From Trichoplax sp. H2 (taxonomy: Eukaryota > Placozoa > Uniplacotomia > Trichoplacea), in assembly GCA_003344405.1 (NCBI GenBank), contig NOWV01000020.1, positions 768,229-832,228 on the forward strand: DNA of 64,000 nucleotides. Direction: 5' to 3'. Position 1 is the first letter of the stretch, and each line of letters opens with the position of its first letter. The notes under the pieces are model-generated. The model made no database searches, had not been told where the DNA came from, and saw only the letters and a program-made list of their open reading frames with translations. Positions 39,783 through 53,800 of the stretch are shown in pieces. The position numbers and the translations under genes were made by a program.

Positions 39783-40308
39783 TGTAACTTATTATTGAAT
39801 TGTAGACTGCTAGGCATGTTTATTATGATATAAAGTATACTTGCTTTCTATATTTATCATAAACCTTATTTAATAGTTTTAATGCTAGAGTTATAAGTAG
39901 ATATGTAAGCCATAAATTAGAATATGGTCAGTTGACCGTGCGTTGACTGGCAGAAATAATGCCTTATTTGAATACTGTAGCAGTTACCCATATTGAATTA
40001 TAGATGGTCCGCTGTAATATGTTGTTACTAATATAATCTAAATTATTGTAAAATAAGGTAGAATATTGCTATGCAGATTGTAGCGGAACACAAAACTGTT
40101 TTAGCAGGCAACTTTAGATTATATAGTACCTCTGTCTACAAGTTTTTTTGGCTGTTGCATTCGGCTAGAGTTGGGCTATGCGTATATCATTTTTGTATAA
40201 GATCTCAAATAGTTCTAATTTTCTACGAATTTTGGAAATGCGTGATCGGTTATATCACAGTGCTCTATTATATCATACTTGCCGTCACGGAATTACTTTA
40301 TTAATTGC
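39783..40308 (+). repeat. Dispersed repeat family R1, copy 2
   Basis: It is related to 13354-13700 and 58175-58750. It starts TGTAACTTATTATTG and similarity ends near CACGGAATTA. It lies just before a solo LTR, as does copy 3. The overlapping open frames at 40071-40396 fall in the repeat and look like chance. Confidence 0.6.
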
Positions 40309-40597
40309 ATTACTAGCAAAACGTACTTATTCCCCAACTCGTCACACTATCAAGTGTATATTGCTTATATATCCACAATGTCTAGACTTGACCTAAGAAT
40401 CAAAAATTGTGATGTTGCTTCTTATACATTTAGTTGATAGTAGATTATTCTACTTCCCAGTATGTGACTTATGTTGCTGCTGCAATTAACTGAAATTTCT
40501 ACGCGAATATGGTACATATAATTTACTGCCTTGCCTACAGTAACAAAATCTAATAATTCGGTAGCAAAACAAACGCAAGATTACCGTACTGACCTGA

Positions 40598-41163
40598 TGT
40601 CGCAAACCAGCTTCGTGACAAAGATAACGTAAATCATATCTCTAAATTACTATAGCCTCCGGAATTCAGTATCCCTTAACTATTTCACAAGAATTTAGAC
40701 GCTTTTGCTTCTACGTTAAAGAACTATAGAACTATTCTTTTATTCAACTATCTGCCGAGCTTAAATACTTCGGTAGCTGCTATCATGTATGAGGTATAAC
40801 AGTTCATGAAATTTAGTTCATATTGGATAGCTAAATTTATACAGAAACTATTCATAATCTTATACATATACTGAACAATTCTAGATAATTAGATTACAGT
40901 ATATCCATACACAGAATTATTTACAATATCATCTGTAATTGAATATCTTTAGGATATGCATAAAAAGCGTTACAAGACATAACACTATAATCAATTAACA
41001 TTAGTTATCGTATAAGAACTCTTACTACAGTACTGCATAATTTACTATAACAAAATAATAACTTTCGCAGTTCTTACTGTAACTTATTATTAGTTATCTA
41101 TATATATAAACGTTAACCACTAAATTTAGTCATTTAGACCTCATGGTGGTTCGTACCGTTACA
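40598..41163 (-). mobile_element. Solo LTR, 566 bp, minus orientation
   Basis: The ends are TGTCGCAAACCAGC and GTACCGTTACA; CCTGA (40593-40597) and TCTGA (41164-41168) form a 5-bp duplication with one mismatch. It is the same family as 5543-5967, sharing the CAGCTTCGTGACAA and GTTCGTACCGT blocks, but with extra sequence in U3. Confidence 0.82.
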
Positions 41164-41168
41164 TCTGA

Positions 41169-44100
41169 ATACTAACTTTTCTAACTTACCATTAATTAAA
41201 CATGATAGCTCTAATTCAATCCTATGGTATGATTGTATTATATATCTAACTAGAAACTCTTAAATACTTTCTAAAATATCGCAAGTACGATCGCATAGGA
41301 TGCAAAGCACAATGTAGAGCCATGGCTTGTTATCAGTATCAATCAAAAATTGGCCAGAATAAAGCCTACCGTTCTGCTTACTTAGCGTGAACATAAAGTA
41401 AACATTGTTTTAAGAAGAAGATATAGATTATTAATCAAATATAACAAATTATATTATTATGTTCGATAATGCTCTTATCGCATGTAGTAATAACGATATA
41501 ATAAAATAAATGTTAATAGATAATTGAATAGAACCATAAAATGTAAACCCTTATAACTTATCAATAAATTTTAAAAAACCTTAACCTTTAAATCCACATT
41601 TTAATTTTCAGAATTTCCCAATGTGATGGATTGCATCATTGTTAATAAGCCAACAAACTTACTTGGATAATGAATTCAAAACAGCAATATTCAATTCTTA
41701 CCTTTTTAGATTCTGTACAATCGAGCCAATCTTGAAATTAATTAGTGGAATAAAACCTATGTTTTTAAAAGGTATTTGATTCTCTATTGTGGGATTGATC
41801 GAGAATATAGACTTCCTACTTGAAATTGGAGTCAATCATTAATTATTTCGAATTTTGCTCATCAATTCACAGATATGAGTTAAAATGGAAGTTTATTGTG
41901 AATACTACTGTTAAACATCCTAGTAGTTTCGTAAATATGCTTCGAAATGGCTTTAACCCTAGGTACGCTTAGCTGCATTCTCCATGATACAAATAAAGTT
42001 TTTATACCTGTTTAACTATATGAAACTTTCTATGATAAGCCAGATACTTCTTAATAAACGAGTCTGAAGCGATAGACTGCTTTGATTATTTATGGCGCTG
42101 CATTTAAATGTACTTATAACTTTCGAGTTACTAACTCAATCTTTAACAATATTGTGGATTCAACTGATCTGTTTCTGTTATACTTTGTTTTTTGACTAAT
42201 ATTGATGAAACGATTAAATCAATTTCGTCTTTTGATCCAAGTATTGAATTATCAATTCGAGGGCTCAAAGACATGAAAAAATATGGGATAGAGTGTTGCA
42301 AAACCTTGAAAGCTGCGATATTCAATTTAGTTACTGTCATAATTAGGGTCGAATATACTTACAGACTCAAATTAGTGATAATTTCTTTAGCCTTGAAATA
42401 CTGTGCTTCAATAAAAAGTTTCATCGATATCATGCCTTCGAGTGTCTCTTTGCATACTAAATTCATATTCATAGATACCATTCTTCTTGATTGTAACTTT
42501 ATTTATTGCAAATACTAAACATAAATTCAATAAAAGTCAGTGAATTTGCTGCATTCGTTAGTTTGCAATGGTAGCAGTTACATGGACTAATAAAATCGGA
42601 ATCATTATTCTATTACCAAAGCGCTCTGACGTAAGAATACTTAAATCGCGTCAATAACCTATCGATTGAGGTATTTTAAAGTTTAATAGCTTTAAAAGCT
42701 TCTGTAATGACTAAAGTGGCACAACTAATAGAAATTAGTCCATTTTGTGTTAAGCTATAATGCTACATGATTGTGTTGAAGACATTAAGACATTTCTAAA
42801 CATTGCAATTACGACTTGATATGAATGATCTGATGCTAATTTTTATACTGACTTCAGATAACTGAAACAATTAAGGTACAACTATCACTAGGCTAGAAAT
42901 CTCTTAGTTTTTGAAGCTCAATTATTGAAAGAAGAATGATAACTAGGTTGGAAAGGTCTTTCAGCACCGGACTGTTTAAGGCTGATTGCAGAACTGCAAA
43001 TTCATATTTCGAGTATTAGAAATAGATTTTACTTTCCCTTTTATTTCAATAAATCAAGCGTGAGCTCAAAATTTGCTCATCCATCCTAGATCTTTCTATT
43101 CCAACTAATACAGTACATATTATCACAATTTATCAAGATTTATTCTTAAACTTAATATCCAATTAAGAGTTTCGCATCCTGTTGGCCTCAGTACGACAAA
43201 GTATCTATTTTACTTGCATTGGTGCAACTACTGCTTATATTCGAGATCACCGTGGATCATTTATTATCATCATTTTACAATGGAATCAAAAGACAACGAT
43301 AAAAATTGATCAGCTTTTCGAGACATAAGTGTGTCTTACTAAGCATGTACTATTATATTGTGAATCGGTTTCGAAAGTTATTATTGCGTTTATCTAATAT
43401 GAAGACAAATTGATTAGAATTGATTTTGAGCAAGCTAGCCAAAATACTTTCTTATTTACTGGAGTGCAGACAATCGCATTTTATGATATTTTTAGATGAA
43501 CCAATCATACATTAATTAAAATCTAATTTTCGGAGGATAATAGGGATACAGATTTTTCTAAGCCATCTTATAGCCGAATTCATAATACAGAAACTTGGTT
43601 AATTAATTATAAAAAATTACATTTACTTAAATTAGTCATCATAAACAAGGCATATATGCCCCTGTTTCAAAAATTTATCCCTACTTTATTAATGCAAAGG
43701 TACTGATATAACTATGACTAAACGATAAGAATGTACTTTTCATTATTGCTGGATCCGATTGCTTGTTTTTTATATTGAAAGTAACGTACGTCATTTCATG
43801 TGTCACTTGTACTTCCAAATGAAATATAGAATAAATAAAATATTCTTTTATATTTACTAGGATCAAAAAGTCATCAAGTTGTTCCTGTAATGACCCTACT
43901 ATATCCTGCTATCATCTTAATTGATGCCATTCGATTTTTTCGCCATTATGGTATCATTAAGAAGCATCCATTTTAGTATGGTATTTACTCATCCTTGAAA
44001 AATTTTATCGATAATATCATAATTATTCTGATTTAATCAATGGCTTCAATTTGCTTGCATGTAGTCCGTCACAGATATTATTTAAGTGAGATAAACAACT

Positions 44101-44836
44101 GCATTAAAACTTAAATTAAGGAAAAATTAGTTGTAACCTAATTTATATGAAATTATCATCATCACGACTCTACAAGGCTAATAATTTTTAAACTTAAAAC
44201 TCAATTTTTTCTTTACATCATTTATCAGAGCCATTATCTTTATTGATAGAACTCAATGATCATATGAAAAGTTCTACCTATCTATCTTTCATGATAAATA
44301 ATAATCAAAAATCTTTAACTATAACTGGTGCCTTTTCAAAATCATTCAATAAAAAAACAACATATAGCAAAATTATAATACAATCTGGACGGGTGTAAAT
44401 TGATTACTGGAAATACTATTGATGATTCCGATAAGACTATTTACTTTATATTGATTGTTATGTCAATAAGATCAATTAAATTATAACTATTAAAATCAGA
44501 ACAATACTCTTTCTAATGCAACATATTTAACAATATTCAATCACTGGCTTGAGTCGACTCTTTCTAGTGTTACGTCACCAGCTTAGCTAAACTATTTTAC
44601 ATCATTTATTTGCTTTTGCATGGTGATTTAGTTTAATTCCATGATAAGATCATCAATTATAGTGTGCGGTACCTAGTCCAGTAATTGGTTACTTAGAGGA
44701 ACATTTACACTATTGTAGAATTCAACGGACCACTTGTTCCTAATCATTGGACGATCCAGTTTAAATAACGATATATAATATTGACAGTTCTAGGGTTATT
44801 CAGTCACGTTTTTAGTTTAAGATTTTCAGCCAGACC
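41169..44836. other. Intergenic region before gene C
   Basis: No supported gene. The 108-codon open frame at 42192-42518 lacks an ATG at its start and any domain. A short cysteine-rich frame near 41300-41340 is noted under findings. Confidence 0.4.
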
Positions 44837-44851
44837 ATGCCTAAAAGATAA
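44837..44851 (+). promoter_or_regulatory. Five-codon upstream ORF of gene C
   Basis: ATG CCT AAA AGA TAA ends two bases before the gene C start codon. If it is in the mRNA, it would force reinitiation or leaky scanning. An acceptor-like GATTTTCAG ends 8 bases upstream of it. Confidence 0.4.
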
Positions 44852-44853
44852 AA

Positions 44854-47800
44854 ATGTCCAGCAATCGATTGAATATCTACCTGGCAATTTTAATTACTAC
44901 TTTTCTAATTTATTCAACTGGTTATGGTAAGCAAGGCAATAATTTACGACAATTCTATTAGTAGTCTATCATGTCCGAATAGACAACGATTAGCTCTACA
45001 TCGATGCAAATGCTAGTTGGCACGTACGAAAAGGATCATCATAAATTACTCAAACGGAAGAATCACTTTAGAATAATATCAATGTAAGTAGACTAATCTT
45101 GCAACAATTTTTTCATTTTCTGGCTATTTAGTGCTTAGTTAGAACTATAAAGGGACAGCTCAATATCATTACAGGACGTTCTCATGTACAGTCCTGCCCT
45201 TTTGTAGTACCAAACCTGGTAATAATGCTTATCCTAGTTATGGACCGATTTTGGCTAGTTTGGTCTACTCTTGGAATAAATCAGTACTTTTATTTTTCAA
45301 TTTATACGATACAACATTTAGTCCATAATGCTGCTTTCTTATCATCACATAATCATAACTACTAGCTTTAAGTGCGGATAGGGTATAAGCAACTGCTCTT
45401 AGTCGAAAATTTTTTACGAATGATATTTTACTTATTAAGTACTATGCAAAGTAATTTCATTCTAGTAAGCAGAAATTTCAGTTAATCACTGGATGGCGTC
45501 TGCTTACCAATAATTAATTAATCCGTATTTGTACTTAAACTAACGAACAAGACAGACGGTATATTTGTATAACTGTAGATAATGTACGCAAGCCAAAGCG
45601 GAACTCGACAATGACTTAATCATGTCATACCATCATAAATAAAATAAATTAAAGCAATAGTAGCTGCGTCATCACTTCTAGAAAATAGCTCCAATAGGGC
45701 AATATGGTGTAGACAATTAGTTTCAATAACATGATTATTGTCGATAAAACTTTTAAATTGTCCTCAATATGAGTCATTAAGACCGGTTAAGATAATTTCG
45801 TCGTTGCTGGTCAGTCTAGGTTAGCAAAAATGAAAATAATTTACTGCAAAGTTCTTTCGCTTCAGGACTTGAATCCAAGATTCTTTATCAAGTAATCGGA
45901 ATGAACTTTCCAAAAACAATCAGTAATATTTTGCCTTACTGGCTGAATTTTCAGCAATTTACTGTAAAAAGGAGTGAACAGGAACGACTTGACTTAACTC
46001 AAGATTTATTATCTCACGAAAATAGTACAATCTGTGTTAGATTAAAAATCTAGAACAATTATCAATTGGAACAGCCAATAGCGGGCGTTATTTAGTTTTG
46101 TAAAAGAAGCCCTCGCTTTATTTCTCCTTCAACTTGTTTTGATCCATGGAAATAATCATAAAAGATAAATTGTTCTATTTTTACTGACCTGAAAGAAATT
46201 ATGGTTATTTTTATAACCATGATCGCTGATACATCCGATGTACAGTATTAAAACTCAATTATATCCGTTAGTTTTGTAATATTTTTCGCCTAAAAATGAT
46301 ATCCTTAAGATCATCATTCGATTAGCAGCTTAATAAATTGTAGCAAGTGCTATTATCTTAGCATGTAATTTGATACCATGGCTTCTTAACTAGTTGTTTA
46401 ACTTAAATTATGTACAATTTCATTTTCTTTATCGAGGCCTTTCTCAAGTTGCTATCCGTATAATAGAATAAGATCGCATAATTTTTAGCCCCAGAGTGAT
46501 ACAGATATAACTGTATACTATAATGACGAGATGATTAGATACCATAGCTTTTGATTTGATGTGCTTGCTAATTCAACAGTCTCTCAAGTATCGACGTTTT
46601 TAATGTTACGTAGCGTTCCTTATCGCAATATAATAATTAGGTACTGTAGCTCTTCCATATACATCAAGATGGTTTAAAAATTTATGGTAGCGACTTATTG
46701 ATTAAGGAGATCGTATAGCTTTTATTAGTCACGGGTAGTAAATGTTTTGAGATTAATCCCTCCAGTAACGACATCAAGGATTCATTTGAACAATTTATCG
46801 TTTATTATTCGTATTTTAGAAACTGAGAATATAGAACTAATGTATCTCTTTTAGCTTTGAAACAATTTGAAATATCGAATTCAAATTAAATGTCAGTTAC
46901 TAATTTTAAGGGTTGATAGGCCGTAATCTATTACGCGTAGATACCAGAAACAAATCTTCAACTACGATGGTCATACAGATATTCCATTATGAAACGTCAC
47001 TTCAAAATATAAATTGATCATATTATTACGCATCCCTAGTATCCTTTTTACAGTAGTACATCTTTTTTCTACATTACGTTAGAAGAAAACCTATTTTTGT
47101 AAGCTCAAAGCTATCTTCCATTGACTTTAGTTCAAGTTTATTGATCGCTGTTAGTTTGCAGTGATCCTATAATTTTCTAAGATTATCATCGTACTTTCCC
47201 TAGAGGGTAAGCGATTACATCTTTCATCAATTCCAACATTTTATTGCTAGTAAACTATTTACAGAATACATTTGTATATCAAAAATTTCGGATAGATCCT
47301 AATCTGAGAAGGCTGAATTCCAAAACAACTTAACATTAAGAACAAGCAGAATATTTATTTAAACGATATAAATTGGAAGATTTCGAAAGCCGCATGATTA
47401 TCTACGAATTTACTAATACCTACACGTTCTTAATATGTATAAATGCAAGAATTAAAACGATAGATAATACACTCCATTTAGTGGTTTTGTACTATTAAAG
47501 TAACAATTATAATTAAATGAATGCTAATTCTGAATGTACACTGTATACTTTATCGTACTTAGTTAAACCTTGAACAGACGCATTTTCTGATTGAAATAAA
47601 CCAAACTTAACGTAACCATGCACTTTCTTTTGATCTATTATAATAATTGGTTACTTTCAGATGAATTTAAATCCTAGTCTTGTCGAATAGCATTAAGAAA
47701 CCATGTAGCGGATGGTTTATCGGCATATCACGTTAGTAAGTAGTCATCTATATCTGGAAGGAAATAGAAATGCCTCTATAACTACCTAAAAACATAAAAT

Positions 47801-50800
47801 ATAACAATTTTCATATTTGTAAATATTTCATATTTTAACATTTAGCTGTAAAATTATGGGCAAATTCATTGCTATTAATTGCTGTATTAAACTTTTATCT
47901 AGGCGTTAGCGGAGCCATGTTATAGAAAATGAATAATCCTATTTTTAAGTCCGGCTAGCATTTGTATCGCTAAAATTTTCAATGATTAGCCTCAAAGTAT
48001 TTCTAAAATTACGATTACGCTAGTAATTCTCGCATTATAATATCTCTAATGGCAATGTTCCAACTCATTTATGCACGCAAAATAGTTTGCCGCAGTTATT
48101 CATAAAATTTTATCATTAGCCCACAGATATACATATTCTGCGTATGATATGATAAAAGCGGTTAATTGGTGATGTTATATCGAAATTAGAATACATTCCC
48201 TCTATTCTTATATATGAAATAAACATTAATTTACCATCCTTAACTATATACATTACGGCTTAGAATAAGATAAGTAATACAAATTACAGATGACATGAAT
48301 AGGCATTTGCTTATGCGTAAACGTCAGCTACATTAATCCTCCCAGCTTCTGGTATACAGTATTCTTACTGTACATGGACAGTGATTTATCTTACGTCAAT
48401 TTAGTTCGATAATATAATTTTACCTAGAAGTAGGTAAGTTCTGATGATTTCTGCTGCCATTTATCATATAATTAATCACAGCTAGGATAGTCTAACCGCT
48501 TTTATCCATTTTCTTACGATAGTTATCATTAAATATTACAGCAAGTTTGATTTCTTTCTCATTATTTCCGCTATTATCAATATTTATGAATAATGGCGTC
48601 GGTAACCATCTACTCTGTTGCCAATTATAACTGTAAAATTCGATAATTTTAATTATTTCCTTACGCTACTTTGCTGTAAAATGTTGTTTTCGTTAATTTC
48701 CACCTAAGCTCAAAAGCGTCCAATTTTACAAATTGCTTACTTCTATATATGAATTTTTACTTCTACTAGGGAAAGAAATTAAGCCTGAAAATCACCCAAT
48801 TAAAAAAGATAGCTTTAATATATCCTCTATTTACGATTTTTTAGGTTATTTTTAATACAAATTATTTATTTTATGCAATTCTGAAGCAATTACTATTGGT
48901 TTTTATATCTGCTATATATTAAATTAATGTTATACTCTTAGTTTCTCCAGCGACTGTACTTAATTGTAATTTTGACGAAGACCTGTGTGGTTGGCGCCAA
49001 CCTCAAAACATCGATTATTTCGATTGGAAAAGAAGAAGCGGCCCAACACCTAGCCATAGTACTGGGCCAGAAACTGATCACACATATAAAAATGGTCAGT
49101 ATCGATAGCAGAGATCAAATCGTATCTTAGAGTTATGGGACATAAAATTTAAGGAAGATAAGACTAGTATAGTATTTATTAAAGTACATTAAGCGCCATT
49201 CATAATGTCTTTTAATACGCTCCATGAGATAAAGAAAAGATTTTCACGAAACATTAATGAATTATCTAACTGTCGTTTCTGCCTCGGAATAATAGTATAC
49301 GTTTCTGTAGTTCATATCGATCTATTCATGTTACAGATAGTGGTTACTATCTTTATATCGAAGCTTCAAGCCCTAGAAATAAAGATGAATACGCTGATCT
49401 CATCAGCCCACCGTTAACTTTATCAGCCATTGATAGCAGCGTCAAGGTAATAGCATTTTATTTAGATTTTATTTAGAAAATTACCTTCGTAGTAAACAAT
49501 CAAACTATATATTTTCATAATATTAGTATTTACAAGCTCTCAAATTAGAATTAATTTAATTAAGCATTTCTTATATTGATTCATGACAAAAAAGCTTAAT
49601 TTACACTTAATAGAAAAACCGTACCCTCCGCTTATTTTACCATATAATTATCATTAAAATAAAAAGTTAAATTTTTGAATATTTTGTTGTATTAAATCCA
49701 TAGATGTCGTTTTATTATCATGCCCTTGGAACTGGACTTGGAGATTTCTATGTCTATCTCATGTATCCCAGAATTAATAGTACATTTGAAGAAATTTGGC
49801 ATACGAAGCCACAGTCGTTGAAAGTTTGGAGGCTTGCTTCTTTTATTTTTAATCCGAAATATGCTGATTTTCGTGTAAATAATGTTAGATAACTAGATAA
49901 AATCGGCAGACTTGTTTTTTTATTAAAATCTTCACTCCGCAAAAATATATAATTATTGATCATTGTCTCATCATGTGACTAGTGAGTTTTCATATCTGTT
50001 TATGTTTTCATGTCCATCATTGCCAAAGTCCCATTCCGGTTTACCATATCACTAATAATATTATTCTCAATAAATTAATCTATTGGTATATTTTAAGCGT
50101 TATCTTTATCTATAAATTATAGCTTATACATTAAAATAAATTATTATTTATTGTAAATTAAACTTAGTATTAGTTTGATACGAGTAAATAAATCTCTATA
50201 AGAGAAGATAGTGAAACTTAAATTTATATCATTACTCGTAATTTAATATTACTTATAATGATTGCTTTTTTATTTATCTTTCAGGTCATCCTTCGAGGCT
50301 TCATTGGTTCTACATTCCTTGGCGATTTCGCAATTGATGACATAAATGTCCATCCGATTGGTAAGCATCGCTTATTAGCTTTTTTAGTTTACCTTATGTT
50401 TCTATAAAGTTCTATATTTTTGTATGTAATATAACACGATAAAAATATATTTAAATAATTAATTGAAAGAGAAAGTTGAAAAAGGCTAATAAATGTTTTA
50501 TTATACTTTATTTACCACCATCAGAAAATAGCTGCTTTTCTGATGTGGGAAATTATTATCGTGGAACTTTAAATACAGCAAATGGATTTCAATGCCAAAC
50601 ATGGAGCTTGGTTAGCTCCACTCCAAATACATATACGCCATCGAAATATCCTGACGCTGACCTAACTTTAAATTATTGTCGCAATCCTACTGAATCTCGA
50701 GCAAGACCCTGGTGCTACACTAGTAATTCTGGGCAGTGGCAGTTTTGTAATATTCCTAGATGTCAAGTTCCTGTACTTGCAACTCCATCATTTCCTTTAG

Positions 50801-53800
50801 GAAGTAATTTTTTCTTTATTTCGTCAATAATTCATGTCTTAGCTTCCTTTAGATAAAATAGCATCATATGCTCTAAAGCTTCGATGCGCTAATATGTGAT
50901 AATACTATTATCGTCATAATTTCATTTTCCAAGTTGTACTGTGTATGTGAATAAGCACTTTAATACTAGAAGGGCAAGAATTATTTGCCCTACTTTTACT
51001 CTGCTGCTACTTCACGTTTAACTAATCATTTCTATTCTAGATAAATATCCTATAGTTATGGTGGATAAAGGTGTATATTTTACCACTACCGGACGAGTTA
51101 CATTATACTATAATGGACTCTGGGGTACAATTTGCAATTCTGGCATAACGCAAGATACAATCAACGTTATTTGTCGACAGACAGGATCTGGAAACACAGG
51201 AACATTTATCAGTAATAACAGCTAGAGTAGCATTAAAATATATATAGCATATCTATGTTTAACATTTATAAATTCAGCTTCGTGTAAACACTAGCAGTTA
51301 CCCATAAAGTAATAAGCTCAACATCGCTGGATGGCTAATCAGATATCCAATAAAGTCCGAGTAACATGAAAATATTTATTCTTTTAGGAGGTAATGTGGA
51401 AGGTCAAGGGCCTATCTGGCTGCAAGGACATGATATAAAATGTCCTCCTACTGCAATTGACTTAGCACAATGCACCTTAGGTCCATGGGATGTTAATAAC
51501 ACCTGTACACATGCATACGATTTATACGTAAGCTGTAATCCAAGCCCAATTGTAACATATCAAACTACAGGTAATAGCACCATCTACTCCTTTGGAAAAC
51601 TATGTTAAAAGTATACAGTAAAGTCGTTACGTTGCTCATTCTAGTGTGATATAATGAATAGAATATGTACGAAACTGTTTTATGATATGAGCTCCTTAAT
51701 TTTATTTATTTAGCCAGTACAACTTTAATAGAGACCGTGGCACCACCACTACCAAGAAATAAGTACAAGCTAGCTATCAAAGATGGGTTTGACATCACTA
51801 GCGGATTCGTCAATGTATTATATAATAAGCGTAATGGAGTTATTTGTAGCAAAAATTGGAACATGAATGATGCTGATGTTGTTTGTCGTCAGCTTGGCTT
51901 TCTTAACGCACTATCTGCTAACGGTATTTATGCATATCTTGCATTCATATGTAATCAGATATTGTTCACATAGCATGAACGTTTTAGGATCCCAGATTTT
52001 AGAGCTAACAGTATAAATTTCTTAATACATAGAAAATTCATCTTCAAGCTATCAATATAAATATATTAAGAAAATTATTTTTCGTTAAATTTCAGCTAGT
52101 GTAACGCAATATGCAACACGCCACGAATGGATTACCGAACTAAATTGTAAAGGTTACGAATCAACCATCGACGCCTGCCCTATTCAAGATAGCTCCGTTA
52201 TCAGAAACTGCTCAACTACTGACATAGCAACTATTTCCTGTAATCAGGAGAAACAGCAATTCAGTAAGCTTATTTTCTGTCGGTTTCCTTATAACAACTA
52301 ATTATAATCACGTATGATTCTGAATAAACTAATGAAATAAAAATTTTATAGCAAGCAGAAATAGACCAACTTACTGCATATATGATGATGGCTTTTGTGG
52401 ATGGAAAATTAGCGGTAATATGAGTTGGATCTGGCATTCAGCCACCGGAAATCACTATCATCCTATAGCTGGTGGTGAGTATCTGCCAGATAAAGATAAT
52501 CGCAGTCTATCAATTTCTACATAATGTTGAATAATTTACACCATATTTTAAGATATTAAAACAATACTTTTATCGTCCATAATTATTTTTGCTAGCTATT
52601 TCATATGCATATGTCATCCGTCCATATCATCAAACATCAACGGGGAAAGCTGTTATGACTAGTCCAGTACTAACAGCAAGATCTGGTCAAGTCGTTGAGG
52701 TTTATAAATTTATGACTCCCCTGAAATTATAAAAATCAAAAATCAAGAGCAGATTTTTTCCCCGTTTTAGATCTCATTCCGCTATTACATTGTCAATTTG
52801 GCTGTTAGCAATCTTGAAATTCGATATAATGAAGATGGAAATACTGGTATTACTATCTTTGATAATCAAATTAATACTTCAAATAAGTGGACACAAATGA
52901 AAACTACAGGATTTACACCTAAAGGCAATCATTTTCGGGTATATGTTTATCTAATCTAATAAAACGCAAATTTGCTTTGTTGCACGTTAGCTTATGATAC
53001 GAACATTCCTACATAGTAGAAAGAAGTTAATGTATTAAACTTCTTCTAGTTAAAAATTATTTATAGTGCAAGCAGAACATTTGGGCCATCGTTTGTTAGT
53101 ATATTAGCCATCGATGATACAGTCATCACAGGCGTCGAAAACGACGGCTGTAAGTCTCTTTAAAATTAATAATTAAAATATTTATATATTTTCTTGAAAT
53201 ACTTATGCATAATGCATGGTATGCATTTAAAGCCTTCTAACTAATGATTATATTTACAAACGATAATCTTAATATATGTTCGTAGATCAATCTAATGATA
53301 TTTCCATCATTGGAGCAGCTGTGGCAGGTGGATTAGCATGCATAATCTTTCTAATGGTAGCCATTTGCTACTACAAAAAGTCTAAAACAAAAATAATCAG
53401 GGACGTTTCAGTCCCAAATGAATATGTCGCATCTACTAGCCGACAAATAAGAAATTTTCAACGAGCAAATTCTGAATTACTTATCAATAATCAACTACCT
53501 CGTACGCCTGTAAATTCGAACATATCCGATAGCAATACTGCTATTTCCCCGGTGGTAGTACGGACACCTTCAGTAACGCTATCAGGTATTTTCAATATAT
53601 TTTTGATCACATTTATAGTTAAACGTGCTCGAGCAACAGATACTGCCTTATTGTTCGCTTTTATCATGTTGAGAAAGATTTACATATAATAGCTATGGTG
53701 GTGTTACTATTATTTATTTAATCAAATCTTCATTTAAACATTATTTATAGCCGAATTTACAGTATTTAAATTGCAACTATATAAAAAGTGACTATATATA

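Noticed and set aside
40071-40396. Overlapping open frames of 72-77 codons
   Set aside because: They fall in dispersed repeat R1, and I saw no sign that the frames are kept in copies at 13354 or 58175.
42192-42518. 108-codon open frame
   Set aside because: It starts without ATG, has no domain, no splice context and AT-driven composition.
53068-53149. Gene C exon 14 starting after TTTATAG at 53068
   Set aside because: Phase 0 entry there gives a stop; the acceptor TTCTTCTAG at 53049 keeps frame and restores the MAM end strand.
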